Shown here piece after piece: positions 17,358 through 25,039 of a DNA stretch of 64,000 bases (positions are counted from its first letter, which is position 1; every line of letters begins with the position of its first letter). The translations under genes were made by a program, and so were the position numbers. The stretch spans positions 1 through 64,000 of the forward strand of contig NZ_VCQV01000002.1 in assembly GCF_007845645.1 (NCBI RefSeq). Reading direction: 5' to 3'. The stretch is from Leekyejoonella antrihumi (GTDB lineage: Bacteria; Actinomycetota; Actinomycetes; Actinomycetales; Dermatophilaceae). Under the pieces are notes generated by a model, which searched no databases, was not told the origin of the DNA, and saw only the letters and a list, made by a program, of their open reading frames with translations.

Positions 17358-18587
17358 ATGACAACGTCGCAGTCCCGTGTTCGGGTCCTGCTCAGCGGAG
17401 GCTGGGTGTTTGACGGCACTGGGTCGGATCCGGGCGTCGCCGACGTGCTGGTCGAGGACGGGGTGATCGTCGAGGTCGGCACCGGCCTGGATGCGGACAC
17501 GGTCGTGGACGTCTCGGGCGCGACCGTGCTGCCGGGTTTCTTCGACTGTCATGTGCACCTGACCGCGTCCGGGATGGACCTGATGGAGCGCGTGACCAAA
17601 CCGTTCTCCTACCAGTTCTACGAGGCCGCGCGGAACCTGCAGGCCACGCTGGCGACCGGGGTCACCACGGTGCGAGACGCTGGCGGGTCTGACCTCGGCA
17701 TCCAGCAGGCAGTCGCCGACGATCTCATGCCCGGGCCGCGGGTCCTGCTGGCGATCAACATCATCGGACAGACCGGAGGACACACCGACGGGTGGTTCGC
17801 TTCCGGTCATGACCTGCCGCTGAGCCTGCCGCATCCGGGTCGGCCGGCGGGGATCGCGGACGGGCCCGACGAGATGCGCAAGGTGGTGCGCAGCATGCTG
17901 CGGGCGGGGGCCGACGTGATCAAGATCTGCACGACGGGGGGAGTGCTGTCGCCGCGCGATGAGCCGACGCACACCCAGTTCACCCCGGCCGAGATCGAGG
18001 TCGCGGTGCAGGAGGCGGCGGCCGTCGGCCGGGATGTGATGGCACACGCTCAGGGCACCGAGGGCATCAAGAATGCGGTGCGCGCCGGGGTGCGCTCCAT
18101 CGAGCACGGCATCTTCCTGGACGACGAGACCATCAGCATGATGCTCGAGCGCGGAACCTGGCTGGTGCCGACGCTGGTCGCGCCGCGTGCGGTGCTGGAG
18201 GCTGCGGCGGCCGGGGCGAACCTGCCACCGGTGGTGGTGGAGAAGGCTCGTGCGGTCTCCGAGATCCACCGGGACTCGGTGCGCCGGGCGGTCGAGGCGG
18301 GCGTCAACATCGCGCTCGGCACCGACAGCGGCGTCGGCCCGCACGGTCGCAACCTGGAGGAACTGGTCCTGATGCAGGAGTGCGGGATGACCCCGACGCA
18401 GGCCCTGGCCGCTGGGACCGGCCGGGCAGCGCAGCTGTGCCGGGTGGACGAGACCGTGGGCCGGATCGCGCCAGGGCAGGTTGCGGACCTCGTGGTGGTC
18501 GACGGGGACGTGAGCGACGTCGCGACGTTGCCAGGCCGCATACGGCAGGTATGGCAGCGCGGCAAGGTCAGCGTCGACCGGACCTGA
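17358..18587 (+). CDS. Amidohydrolase, imidazolonepropionase/Xaa-Pro dipeptidase-like
   Basis: Fourth amidohydrolase of the island, 409 residues, from a different subfamily than the YtcJ-like ones. The metal motif is DCHVH (residues 63-67); VIKICTTGGVLS carries the lysine normally carboxylated to bridge the metals; AHAQGTEGIKNAVRAG, SIEHGIF and GTDSGVGPHG supply the remaining ligands. This is the pattern of PQ-type prolidases and imidazolonepropionase-like enzymes, so a small peptide or cyclic amide is a reasonable substrate. GGAG five bases before the ATG at 17358 supports the start; the frame back to 17100 overlaps the previous gene. It converges on the ketopantoate-reductase-like gene, 28 bases away. 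Confidence 0.85.
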   Translation: MTTSQSRVRVLLSGGWVFDGTGSDPGVADVLVEDGVIVEVGTGLDADTVVDVSGATVLPGFFDCHVHLTASGMDLMERVTKPFSYQFYEAARNLQATLATGVTTVRDAGGSDLGIQQAVADDLMPGPRVLLAINIIGQTGGHTDGWFASGHDLPLSLPHPGRPAGIADGPDEMRKVVRSMLRAGADVIKICTTGGVLSPRDEPTHTQFTPAEIEVAVQEAAAVGRDVMAHAQGTEGIKNAVRAGVRSIEHGIFLDDETISMMLERGTWLVPTLVAPRAVLEAAAAGANLPPVVVEKARAVSEIHRDSVRRAVEAGVNIALGTDSGVGPHGRNLEELVLMQECGMTPTQALAAGTGRAAQLCRVDETVGRIAPGQVADLVVVDGDVSDVATLPGRIRQVWQRGKVSVDRT

Positions 18588-18615
18588 GTCGCGCGGCGGC
18601 TACCGTCGGTGTCCG

Positions 18616-19602
18616 TCAAGCTGGATAGAGGCCGTGCGCGCGGGCGTGCACCCGGCTCAACCCGAGCAGCGTGTCGATTGCCGGGGTGCCGACGCCCAAC
18701 AGAGTGCCGATCTCCTGCACCGAGCCGAGCAGGGCGTCCAGCTCGACCTGCTTGCCGGCCTCGGCATCCTGCAGCATCGATGGCCGGAACGGCCCGAGAT
18801 CCCTTGCAATCTGCAGGCGCTCCTCAGTGCTGGACGTCGTGGTGAAGCCCAGCGCGCTACCGATCGTCTTGGCTTCGCCCACGCATCGGGCCACGAAGTC
18901 ATGCAACAGTGCATCGCTCAGGATCTGTTGCGCGTCGGCGCGCGTCAGCATCGAGACCGGGTTGAACGATAGATTGCCCCACAGCTTGAACCACACCTCC
19001 TGGTGGATGGCATCGGTGACGTCGACATCGAATCCTGCCACCACCAGGTCCTCGGCGGCGGTCCTGGTCGCCTCGTCGAGAGGCGCGGCCGACGTCGCGG
19101 GTCCGATGACCAACTTGGTGCCGGATCCGACTGCAACGACGCCTGGCTCGGGCGTCGAGCAGGTCAGGTGGACCGCAGAACCGATGACACGGTGCGCAGG
19201 CACTGCCGCCGCCAACACCCCACTGGGGTCGACCGAGTCGAGCGCGACGCCGTTCAACGGCCCGGTGAACCCGTCGGTGAACCACCAGGGGACCCCGTTC
19301 ATAGCGGTCAGCACGACGGCGTCGCCGGCGAGGCCATTACGGAGATCGTTCAGCAGCGCTGGCAAGGCGGTGGCCTTGACGGCGAGGATGACGCAGTCCA
19401 CACCGTCGAGATCGGCGAGCCGCTCGGCCACCGGCAGCGTTGCCCGCGCAACGTCGCACTCGTCCCGCACTTCGATCCCGCGTTCGTGAATTGCCTGCAG
19501 CGTCGCACCTCGTGCCACTCCGCACACGTCGGCACCGGAGCGCGCCAGGCGTGCGGCGATGAACCCACCGACGGCGCCCAAGCCGTATACGCAGTACCGC
19601 AT
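18616..19602 (-). CDS. Ketopantoate reductase family oxidoreductase (ApbA/PanE-like)
   Basis: NADPH-dependent 2-keto-acid reductase family member of 328 residues. Residues 7-12 (GLGAVG) start a Rossmann fold, DCVILAVKATALP carries the expected lysine, and the C-terminal helical domain has FKLWGNLSFNPVSMLTRADA and FRPSMLQDAEAGKQVELDAL, the usual catalytic and substrate region. An AAGGAG site precedes the ATG. It is the last gene of a minus-strand operon with thiolase, SDR, DUF1295 and nitronate monooxygenase genes. In this setting it more likely reduces a pathway keto acid than makes pantoate, though that is inference. Confidence 0.85.
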   Translation of the reverse strand: MRYCVYGLGAVGGFIAARLARSGADVCGVARGATLQAIHERGIEVRDECDVARATLPVAERLADLDGVDCVILAVKATALPALLNDLRNGLAGDAVVLTAMNGVPWWFTDGFTGPLNGVALDSVDPSGVLAAAVPAHRVIGSAVHLTCSTPEPGVVAVGSGTKLVIGPATSAAPLDEATRTAAEDLVVAGFDVDVTDAIHQEVWFKLWGNLSFNPVSMLTRADAQQILSDALLHDFVARCVGEAKTIGSALGFTTTSSTEERLQIARDLGPFRPSMLQDAEAGKQVELDALLGSVQEIGTLLGVGTPAIDTLLGLSRVHARAHGLYPA

Positions 19603-19642
19603 GTGATCTCCTTGCGCGACGCCCGTGTTGACGAATAAGACG

Positions 19643-20590
19643 CTATCTCACGGCCGCCGCCGCGGTCGGCGTCGATCGCTGCAGACGCTCGATTGCGGAC
19701 AGATATTGCATCTGCATCTGATCGACCACCTCGTCGACCGAGCAGACCGCGTCGATCGAGTCCAGGCCCTGACCGGCGGCCCAGATGTCCTTCCAGCGCT
19801 TCGCAGGGTCATCGCTCGCGTCGTAGTTGCGAGGCGGTGCCGTATCCCCGTCGCTGTATCCCGCCGCGTGCAGACTGGGGGCGAGCCACGAAGCCGGGGT
19901 GCCGGTGACGGCCGCCGAGACCTGAATGTCGTCGATGCCGAGGTCGACGACCATCTGCTTGTACGAGGGGACAGCGAGGCTCTCCCGGGTCGCGAGGAAC
20001 CGGGTGCCCACGTAGGCGAGGTCGGCGCCGGCCGCGACCGCCCCCGCCAATGCGTAGCCGTCGGCGATCCCACCACCGACCACGACCAGTCCGTCGAAGA
20101 AGCGGCGGACTGAGGAGACAAACGAAAACGGGGACAGGTGGCCGGTGTGGCCACCGGCGCCGGTGCTGACGCAGGCAAGCCCGTCCACCCCTGCAGCCAC
20201 GGCCTTCCTCGCCAGTGCGAGGTCGATCACGTCGGCGATAACTATGCCTCCGTATCCCTTGACGGTCTCCATCACCGGTCGCGGCGAGCCCAGCGCCGTG
20301 ATCACCACGGGCGGCTGGTATTCGGCAACGAGGGCAAGGTCGTCGGCGAGCCGGTTGTTCGTCCGGTGGGTGATGAGATTGACGGCCCAGCGGCCCTCGG
20401 CACCGACCGCGTCGCTGATCTGGCCCATCCAGCCATCCAGGTCAGCGGTGGTGCGGCAGTTCGTCGTGGGGAAGGCGCCGAGGATGCCGCTACGGCTGGC
20501 CGCAATCACCAGGTCCGGCCCGGAGACCAGGAACATCGGCGCCGCTACCATCGGCAGGCGCAACTGGTCCAGGGCGAGCTTTCGGGTCAC
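19643..20590 (-). CDS. Nitronate monooxygenase / NPD-family flavoenzyme
   Basis: FMN-binding TIM-barrel enzyme of the nitronate monooxygenase/2-nitropropane dioxygenase family. It begins with LRLPMVAAPMFLVSGPDLVI, has the glycine-histidine loop GAGGHTGHLSPFSF holding the likely catalytic His, and the phosphate-binding VVGGGIADGYALAGAVAAGA and AYVGTRFLAT segments. I set the start at the GTG at 20590, preceded by AAGGAG; the frame continues upstream to 21013 but only as shadow of the DUF1295 gene. 315 residues is normal. Such enzymes may oxidise alkyl nitronates or act as other flavin oxidoreductases, so the substrate stays open. Confidence 0.85.
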   Translation of the reverse strand: MTRKLALDQLRLPMVAAPMFLVSGPDLVIAASRSGILGAFPTTNCRTTADLDGWMGQISDAVGAEGRWAVNLITHRTNNRLADDLALVAEYQPPVVITALGSPRPVMETVKGYGGIVIADVIDLALARKAVAAGVDGLACVSTGAGGHTGHLSPFSFVSSVRRFFDGLVVVGGGIADGYALAGAVAAGADLAYVGTRFLATRESLAVPSYKQMVVDLGIDDIQVSAAVTGTPASWLAPSLHAAGYSDGDTAPPRNYDASDDPAKRWKDIWAAGQGLDSIDAVCSVDEVVDQMQMQYLSAIERLQRSTPTAAAAVR

Positions 20591-20640
20591 TGTCGTTCTC
20601 CTTGGTCGAGCGGCTCGGGGGAGGTGTGCCGTGGCACCGC

Positions 20641-21474
20641 TCAGCTCGGTGCGTCCAGCGACGGGGTGCGGCGTTTGGGCGGCCGCGGGAAGAATCCGCT
20701 GGTGCGAGCAGCATACAACTCGTATTCGGTGCCCCTGCTGCGAAGCATTCGCTTGTCCAGCAGTCGTTTCCCGGTGATGCTGATCAGCAGTCTGGTCATC
20801 ACGACCGGTGCGACGACGGCTGCGACCCCAAGGGGATGGCCCAGCGACAGCACCCAGAGCGCGACCCACACGCAGGTGTCGCCGAAGTAGTTCGGATGTC
20901 GGGTCCACGCCCAGAGGCCGCGGTCCATGATCTTGCCGGCGTTGGTGGGGGTGGCCTTGAACCGGGAGAGCTGCCAGTCGCCGATCGACTCGAAGCCGAA
21001 CCCGAACAGCCACAGGACGATACCGACGGCGCCGAGCACGCCGAGGCCACGACTCTCATACATCGCGACCTGGATCGGCAGCGAGATCACGAACATCAGC
21101 GCGCCCTGCAGACCGTAGATCTTGCGGACCAGGTAGCCGATCAGTGAGCCGGTCCGGTGTCGCATCAGGGCCGTGTAGCGGGGGTCCTCGCCGTGACCGA
21201 GATTGCGGCGGGCGAGGTACAGCCCCAGCCGTCCTCCCCAGAGCGCGGTCGCGAGCAGCACCGTCAGCCGGCGTGTCCCGTCCGCACCGGACGAGCTCGA
21301 CAGCACGTAGCTCACCACCGCGACCAGCACGAAACCCGGCCCCCAGAAGATGTCGATCAGTGAGTGGTTGCGTCGTCGAAGGGAGACAAGCAGGACGAGG
21401 CCTATCAAGGCGATGATGGCCACGGCCGAGATCCCGAGGTTCACCGCAAGCCGCGCCCACGGATAGTCAGACAT
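20641..21474 (-). CDS. DUF1295 membrane protein (steroid 5-alpha-reductase-like)
   Basis: Integral membrane protein of 277 residues with about six hydrophobic segments. The C-terminal third has the family signature GLWAWTRHPNYFGDTCVWVA, shared with steroid 5-alpha-reductase-type and isoprenylcysteine methyltransferase-like proteins, where it forms the NADPH or cofactor site. The ATG at 21474 overlaps the SDR stop by eight bases, indicating coupling. A longer frame to 21567 has a Ser/Thr/Arg-rich leader antisense-like in character and is rejected. It may reduce an unsaturated lipid or terpenoid intermediate; the nearby carotenoid-oxygenase-type gene makes that attractive but unproven. Confidence 0.8.
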   Translation of the reverse strand: MSDYPWARLAVNLGISAVAIIALIGLVLLVSLRRRNHSLIDIFWGPGFVLVAVVSYVLSSSSGADGTRRLTVLLATALWGGRLGLYLARRNLGHGEDPRYTALMRHRTGSLIGYLVRKIYGLQGALMFVISLPIQVAMYESRGLGVLGAVGIVLWLFGFGFESIGDWQLSRFKATPTNAGKIMDRGLWAWTRHPNYFGDTCVWVALWVLSLGHPLGVAAVVAPVVMTRLLISITGKRLLDKRMLRSRGTEYELYAARTSGFFPRPPKRRTPSLDAPS

Positions 21475-22390
21475 GTGAGTCCTCGGGCTCTGCCCGGTGG
21501 AGGGCGGCCTCGTCCGCGGCGAACTGCTGGAACGCGTCCTGGGCGTCGCTGTAGCGTTGTGCTGCACCGGATCTGCTCTGTTTCAGGAGCTGTTGAAGTG
21601 CATCGGGCCGGAGGGCTCGATGCGGCAGGGCAACGGTGGCTCCCTCGACGGCATCGCCGAGACGGATGCCGCTGCCCCCGGCAATAATGACCTGCCCATT
21701 GATGGTCGACTCCGGGTCGGCGAGGGCGGTCACAACAGGGGCGACCAGCTCCGACCGCATGGCGTTGGCATGGCGCGGGTCCATTCCCTGCGCGGTCATC
21801 GGAGTGGTCGCGTAGGGCAACAGCACATTGGTCAGCACATCCTTGCGCGCGCCCTCCATGGCGATGGTGCGGCCCAGCGCGATTACTGCTCCCTTGCTTG
21901 CGGCGTAGGCGGACAGGGTTGGCTCTCCGTGCAGCCCGGCGGTGGACGAGACCAGCACGACCCGACCGTGGCCAGCTTCCCGCATGACCCGGGTTGCCTC
22001 GGCCGCGATCAACGCTGTGCCGATGACGTTGATGTCCATGACGGTTCGGAAGTTGTCCGCGGTCGTTTTGTGGAACATCTGTGCGCCGCTGATGCCAGCG
22101 CTGGTCACCAGAATGTCGAGCCTGCCGAACCTCTCCAGACAGGTGGCGACGAGACGTTCGGGCGTATGCGGGTCCTCGACGGGGCTGTGGTCGGCCAGTG
22201 CAGTGCCCCCGGCGGCCTCGATCTCGGCCACGACATGATCGGCCGGTCCGAGCCCGGCGTCGTCGACCTCACGGTTGCGATTGTTGACGACGACGGCGGC
22301 CCCATGCGCGGCAAGATGCAGCGCAAACGCGCGCCCGAGGCCCTTTCCGCCTCCGGTGACAATGGCGACTCTGCCCTGCAGGTCGCTCAT
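21467..22390 (-). CDS. Short-chain dehydrogenase/reductase (SDR)
   Basis: NAD(P)-dependent oxidoreductase. The cofactor loop TGGGKGLGRA lies at residues 12-21, the catalytic serine in VVLVSSTAGLHG near 146 and the YxxxK pair in SAYAASKGAVIALG near 160. The C-terminus is longer than the classical 250 residues (307 here) and extends into a charged helical tail, as in hydroxysteroid or multifunctional-type SDRs. The protein core starts at the ATG at 22390, which lacks a clear ribosome site. An alternative ATG at 22459 overlaps the thiolase stop and would add 23 residues; coupling from there cannot be excluded. Confidence 0.85.
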   Translation of the reverse strand: MSDLQGRVAIVTGGGKGLGRAFALHLAAHGAAVVVNNRNREVDDAGLGPADHVVAEIEAAGGTALADHSPVEDPHTPERLVATCLERFGRLDILVTSAGISGAQMFHKTTADNFRTVMDINVIGTALIAAEATRVMREAGHGRVVLVSSTAGLHGEPTLSAYAASKGAVIALGRTIAMEGARKDVLTNVLLPYATTPMTAQGMDPRHANAMRSELVAPVVTALADPESTINGQVIIAGGSGIRLGDAVEGATVALPHRALRPDALQQLLKQSRSGAAQRYSDAQDAFQQFAADEAALHRAEPEDSHV

Positions 22391-22451
22391 GCCGAGGCCC
22401 CCGCAAAGTGTCGGAGAGAGCTCGCGAGCAAAGAACTTTGTGGGGTGTTGC

Positions 22452-23663
22452 TCATGCATTCAGTCTCTCGATGAGCACGGCGACGCCGACGCCGGCGGCG
22501 CCGCTGACGGCGGCGACTCCGTAACGACCGCCGCGCCGTTCGAGCTCCTCCAGACAGCTGCCCACCAGAATGGCCCCCGTGGCGCCGAAGGCATGGCCCA
22601 TCGCCATGGTGCCGCCGTTCGGGTTCATCCGGTCGGGTCCGGCGTCCAGGTCCTTGCGGAACTTCAGGCACAGCGCGGCGAAGGCCTCGGCGAACTCGAA
22701 GACATCGATGTCCTTTGGGCGCAGCCCGGCCCGCTGAATGACCCGCTCGACCGCGGTCTGGCCGGCGGTGAGCATGACCACCGGGTTCACCGAGGTGGAC
22801 GCCGTCGCGAGAATGCGTCCACGCGGCGGGAGGCCGGTGGCGTCGGCGCCGCGGGAGTCGCCGATGAGCAGCAGGGCCGCGGCATCCGCCATCGCGGGCG
22901 AGGTGCCGACGGTGTGCAGGTGTCGGATCTCGTCGACGGCTGGATATGCCGCCAGCGCGATCGCATCCTGCCCGTCAGCGCCGAGCCGAGCGAATGCGGG
23001 CTCGAGGCCGGCCAGGCCCTCAGCGGTGGTGCCCGGGCGCACCAGCTCGTCGTGATCGAGGCCTGCGGCGCTCTCCGTGGCAGGAACGGGCACGACCGAG
23101 CGGTCGAACACCCCGTTTTGCCAGGCATTTGCCGACTTCGTCTGTGTTTCCAGGCCATAGGCGTCGAGCTGCTCGCGGGTGTAGCCCAGCAGTGTCGCAT
23201 TCAGGTCGGCGGCAATCCCCATGTGCACGGAGCCGATCCTGGCGACGGTCTGTGGATCGGACCACAGCGGGCCGCGATCGGCATACATCGGCACCCGCGA
23301 GACGCTCTCGACGCCACCGGCCACAGCGAGTGACAGGTCGTCGGCGCGGACGCGGGCCGCGGTCTGGCCTACCGCGTCGATGCCGGATGCGCAGAAGCGG
23401 TTCACCGTGGCTCCGGGCACGTCGTCGCCCCAGCCACCGAGCAGCGCGGCGGTGCGGGCGATGTTTGCGCCTTGCTCGTCGACCTGCGTCGCGCTGCCCA
23501 CGATGTAGTCGTCGATGCGGGCCGGCTCGATGCTGGTGCGGTCGGTCAGCGCGGACTGCAGGTGGGTCAGCAGGTCGATGGGGGAGTAGCCGTTCAAGGA
23601 GCCCTTCCGCGAGCCCTTGCCGCGCGGGGTGCGCACGTAGTCCAGGATGAGTGCTTCTGCCAT
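22452..23663 (-). CDS. Thiolase (acetyl-CoA C-acyltransferase) with atypical C-terminal site
   Basis: First gene of the minus operon; it would cleave a 3-ketoacyl-CoA. The acylated cysteine is Cys91 in NRFCASGIDA, and the catalytic histidine lies in MGHAFGATGA near residue 354. The second cysteine, normally in a C-x-G-G-G-x-G motif near the end, is replaced: the sequence reads AAVSGAAGVGVAV, so a serine (AGC codon near 22513) occupies the position. This could alter the balance between cleavage and condensation or mark an inactive enzyme. GGGAG lies about eight bases before the ATG at 23663; upstream extensions to 23756 look non-coding. Confidence 0.85.
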   Translation of the reverse strand: MAEALILDYVRTPRGKGSRKGSLNGYSPIDLLTHLQSALTDRTSIEPARIDDYIVGSATQVDEQGANIARTAALLGGWGDDVPGATVNRFCASGIDAVGQTAARVRADDLSLAVAGGVESVSRVPMYADRGPLWSDPQTVARIGSVHMGIAADLNATLLGYTREQLDAYGLETQTKSANAWQNGVFDRSVVPVPATESAAGLDHDELVRPGTTAEGLAGLEPAFARLGADGQDAIALAAYPAVDEIRHLHTVGTSPAMADAAALLLIGDSRGADATGLPPRGRILATASTSVNPVVMLTAGQTAVERVIQRAGLRPKDIDVFEFAEAFAALCLKFRKDLDAGPDRMNPNGGTMAMGHAFGATGAILVGSCLEELERRGGRYGVAAVSGAAGVGVAVLIERLNA

Positions 23664-23702
23664 CGGAAACTCCCTCGGTCTCATGGGTAGCAATACTTCA
23701 TC

Positions 23703-23716
23703 AACAGTGGTTACTC
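23703..23716. promoter_or_regulatory. Candidate shared operator half in the divergent thiolase gap
   Basis: AACAGTGGTTACTC lies in the 125-base gap between the two divergent thiolase genes. Its complement GAGTAACCACTGTT closely matches GAGTCACACTGTT at 27651-27663 in front of the broken acyl-CoA synthetase, and the flanks also resemble each other (TGAAGT plus TGC follow both). A regulator-binding role, perhaps for the HxlR protein encoded between them, is inference. Confidence 0.35.
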
Positions 23717-23788
23717 TGATAGTTGTAGTACGACGAGTCGGAGAAGGCAAGGCCACCTCCGATCACCGAGGGCGAAGGAGTTGGACCG

Positions 23789-25012
23789 ATGGACGAGTCG
23801 AACATCTGGGTAGTGGGTGGATACCAGACCGATTTTGCTCGCAACTTCAGCCGCGAGGAGCAAGACTTCGCGGACCTGACGGCGCAGACCGTGGCGGGCA
23901 CCCTGTCGCAGAGCGACTTTGCCGCGGGTGACGTGGACGTCATCCATGTCGGGAATGCGTTCGGTGAGCTCTATACCGGGCAGGGGCAGCTCGGGGCCAT
24001 GCCCGCGACCGTCTGTCCCGACCTGTGGTCGGTCCCCGCCTCGCGCCACGAGGCGGCCTGCGCGTCTGGGTCGGTCGCGGTGCTCGCGGCCATGTCAGAC
24101 CTGCGCGCCGGCCACTACGACAGTGCGCTGGTGCTGGGACTTGAGCTGGAGAAGACCGTCCCCGGGGACGAAGGTGCACGGATCCTCGGAGCCGCCGCGT
24201 GGATCGACCACGAAGGGGGCGACGCCACGTTCATGTGGCCCTACATGTTCGACCAGGTCGCCGACGAGTACGACCGGCGCTATGGCCTCAAGGACGAGCA
24301 CCTGCGCGCGATCGCCCAACTGAACCTGGCCAACGCGCGCAACAACCAGAATGCGCAGACCCGTGGCTGGCAGGTGCCGGACCTGTCCACCGCGGATGAT
24401 GCGAGCAATCCACCGATCGAGGGTCGGATTCGCCGCTTCGACTGCAGCCAGGTGACCGACGGCGGCGCCGGGGTCGTCCTGGTCAACGACCGCTACCTGC
24501 GAGAGCACCCTGAGGTGCGGCCGTGGGCGCGGATCATCGGGTGGGGGCACAAGACGGTCGGACTCGGTCTGCAGCTGAAGCTTCAGCACTCCGCCGACCA
24601 GCCCTACGTGATGCCACACGTGCGAGATGCGGTGCAGGATGCCTTCAAGCGTGCTCAGGTCACTCTGGACGACCTCGACGGGCTGGAGACACACGACTGC
24701 TTCACGCCCAGCGAATATCTCGCCATCGATCACATCGGGCTGACCGAGCCGGGGCAGTCGTGGCAGGCGATCGAGAACGGCGACATCGAGATGGGCGGAC
24801 GGCTCCCCATCAACCCGAGCGGTGGCCTGATCGGCGGCGGTCACCCGGTGGGTGCGACCGGTGTCCGCATGCTGCTCGATGCCGCAAAGCAGGTGCAGGG
24901 GCTCGCGGGTGACTACCAGGTCGATGGGGCCGAGACCTTCGCCACCTTGAACATCGGTGGAAGCACCGCGACGACAGTGAGTTTCGTCGTGAGTCAACCC
25001 CAGCCGAACTGA
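23789..25012 (+). CDS. SCP-x/lipid-transfer-type thiolase
   Basis: Thiolase-fold enzyme of 407 residues of the SCP-x type, common in actinobacterial sterol and branched-lipid breakdown. The nucleophile region is EAACASGSVAV near residue 90, the histidine motif GGGHPVGATGVRM near 349, and the end reads FATLNIGGSTATTVSFVV, the normal SCP-x ending without a second cysteine. HDCFTPSEYLAIDHIGL is also characteristic. It is divergent from the other thiolase gene and followed after 27 bases by the carotenoid-oxygenase-type gene, so both are probably co-transcribed. A retro-aldol or thiolytic role is possible. Confidence 0.85.
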   Translation: MDESNIWVVGGYQTDFARNFSREEQDFADLTAQTVAGTLSQSDFAAGDVDVIHVGNAFGELYTGQGQLGAMPATVCPDLWSVPASRHEAACASGSVAVLAAMSDLRAGHYDSALVLGLELEKTVPGDEGARILGAAAWIDHEGGDATFMWPYMFDQVADEYDRRYGLKDEHLRAIAQLNLANARNNQNAQTRGWQVPDLSTADDASNPPIEGRIRRFDCSQVTDGGAGVVLVNDRYLREHPEVRPWARIIGWGHKTVGLGLQLKLQHSADQPYVMPHVRDAVQDAFKRAQVTLDDLDGLETHDCFTPSEYLAIDHIGLTEPGQSWQAIENGDIEMGGRLPINPSGGLIGGGHPVGATGVRMLLDAAKQVQGLAGDYQVDGAETFATLNIGGSTATTVSFVVSQPQPN

Positions 25013-25039
25013 TCCGAACGCACGCAAGGAGGAGACACG

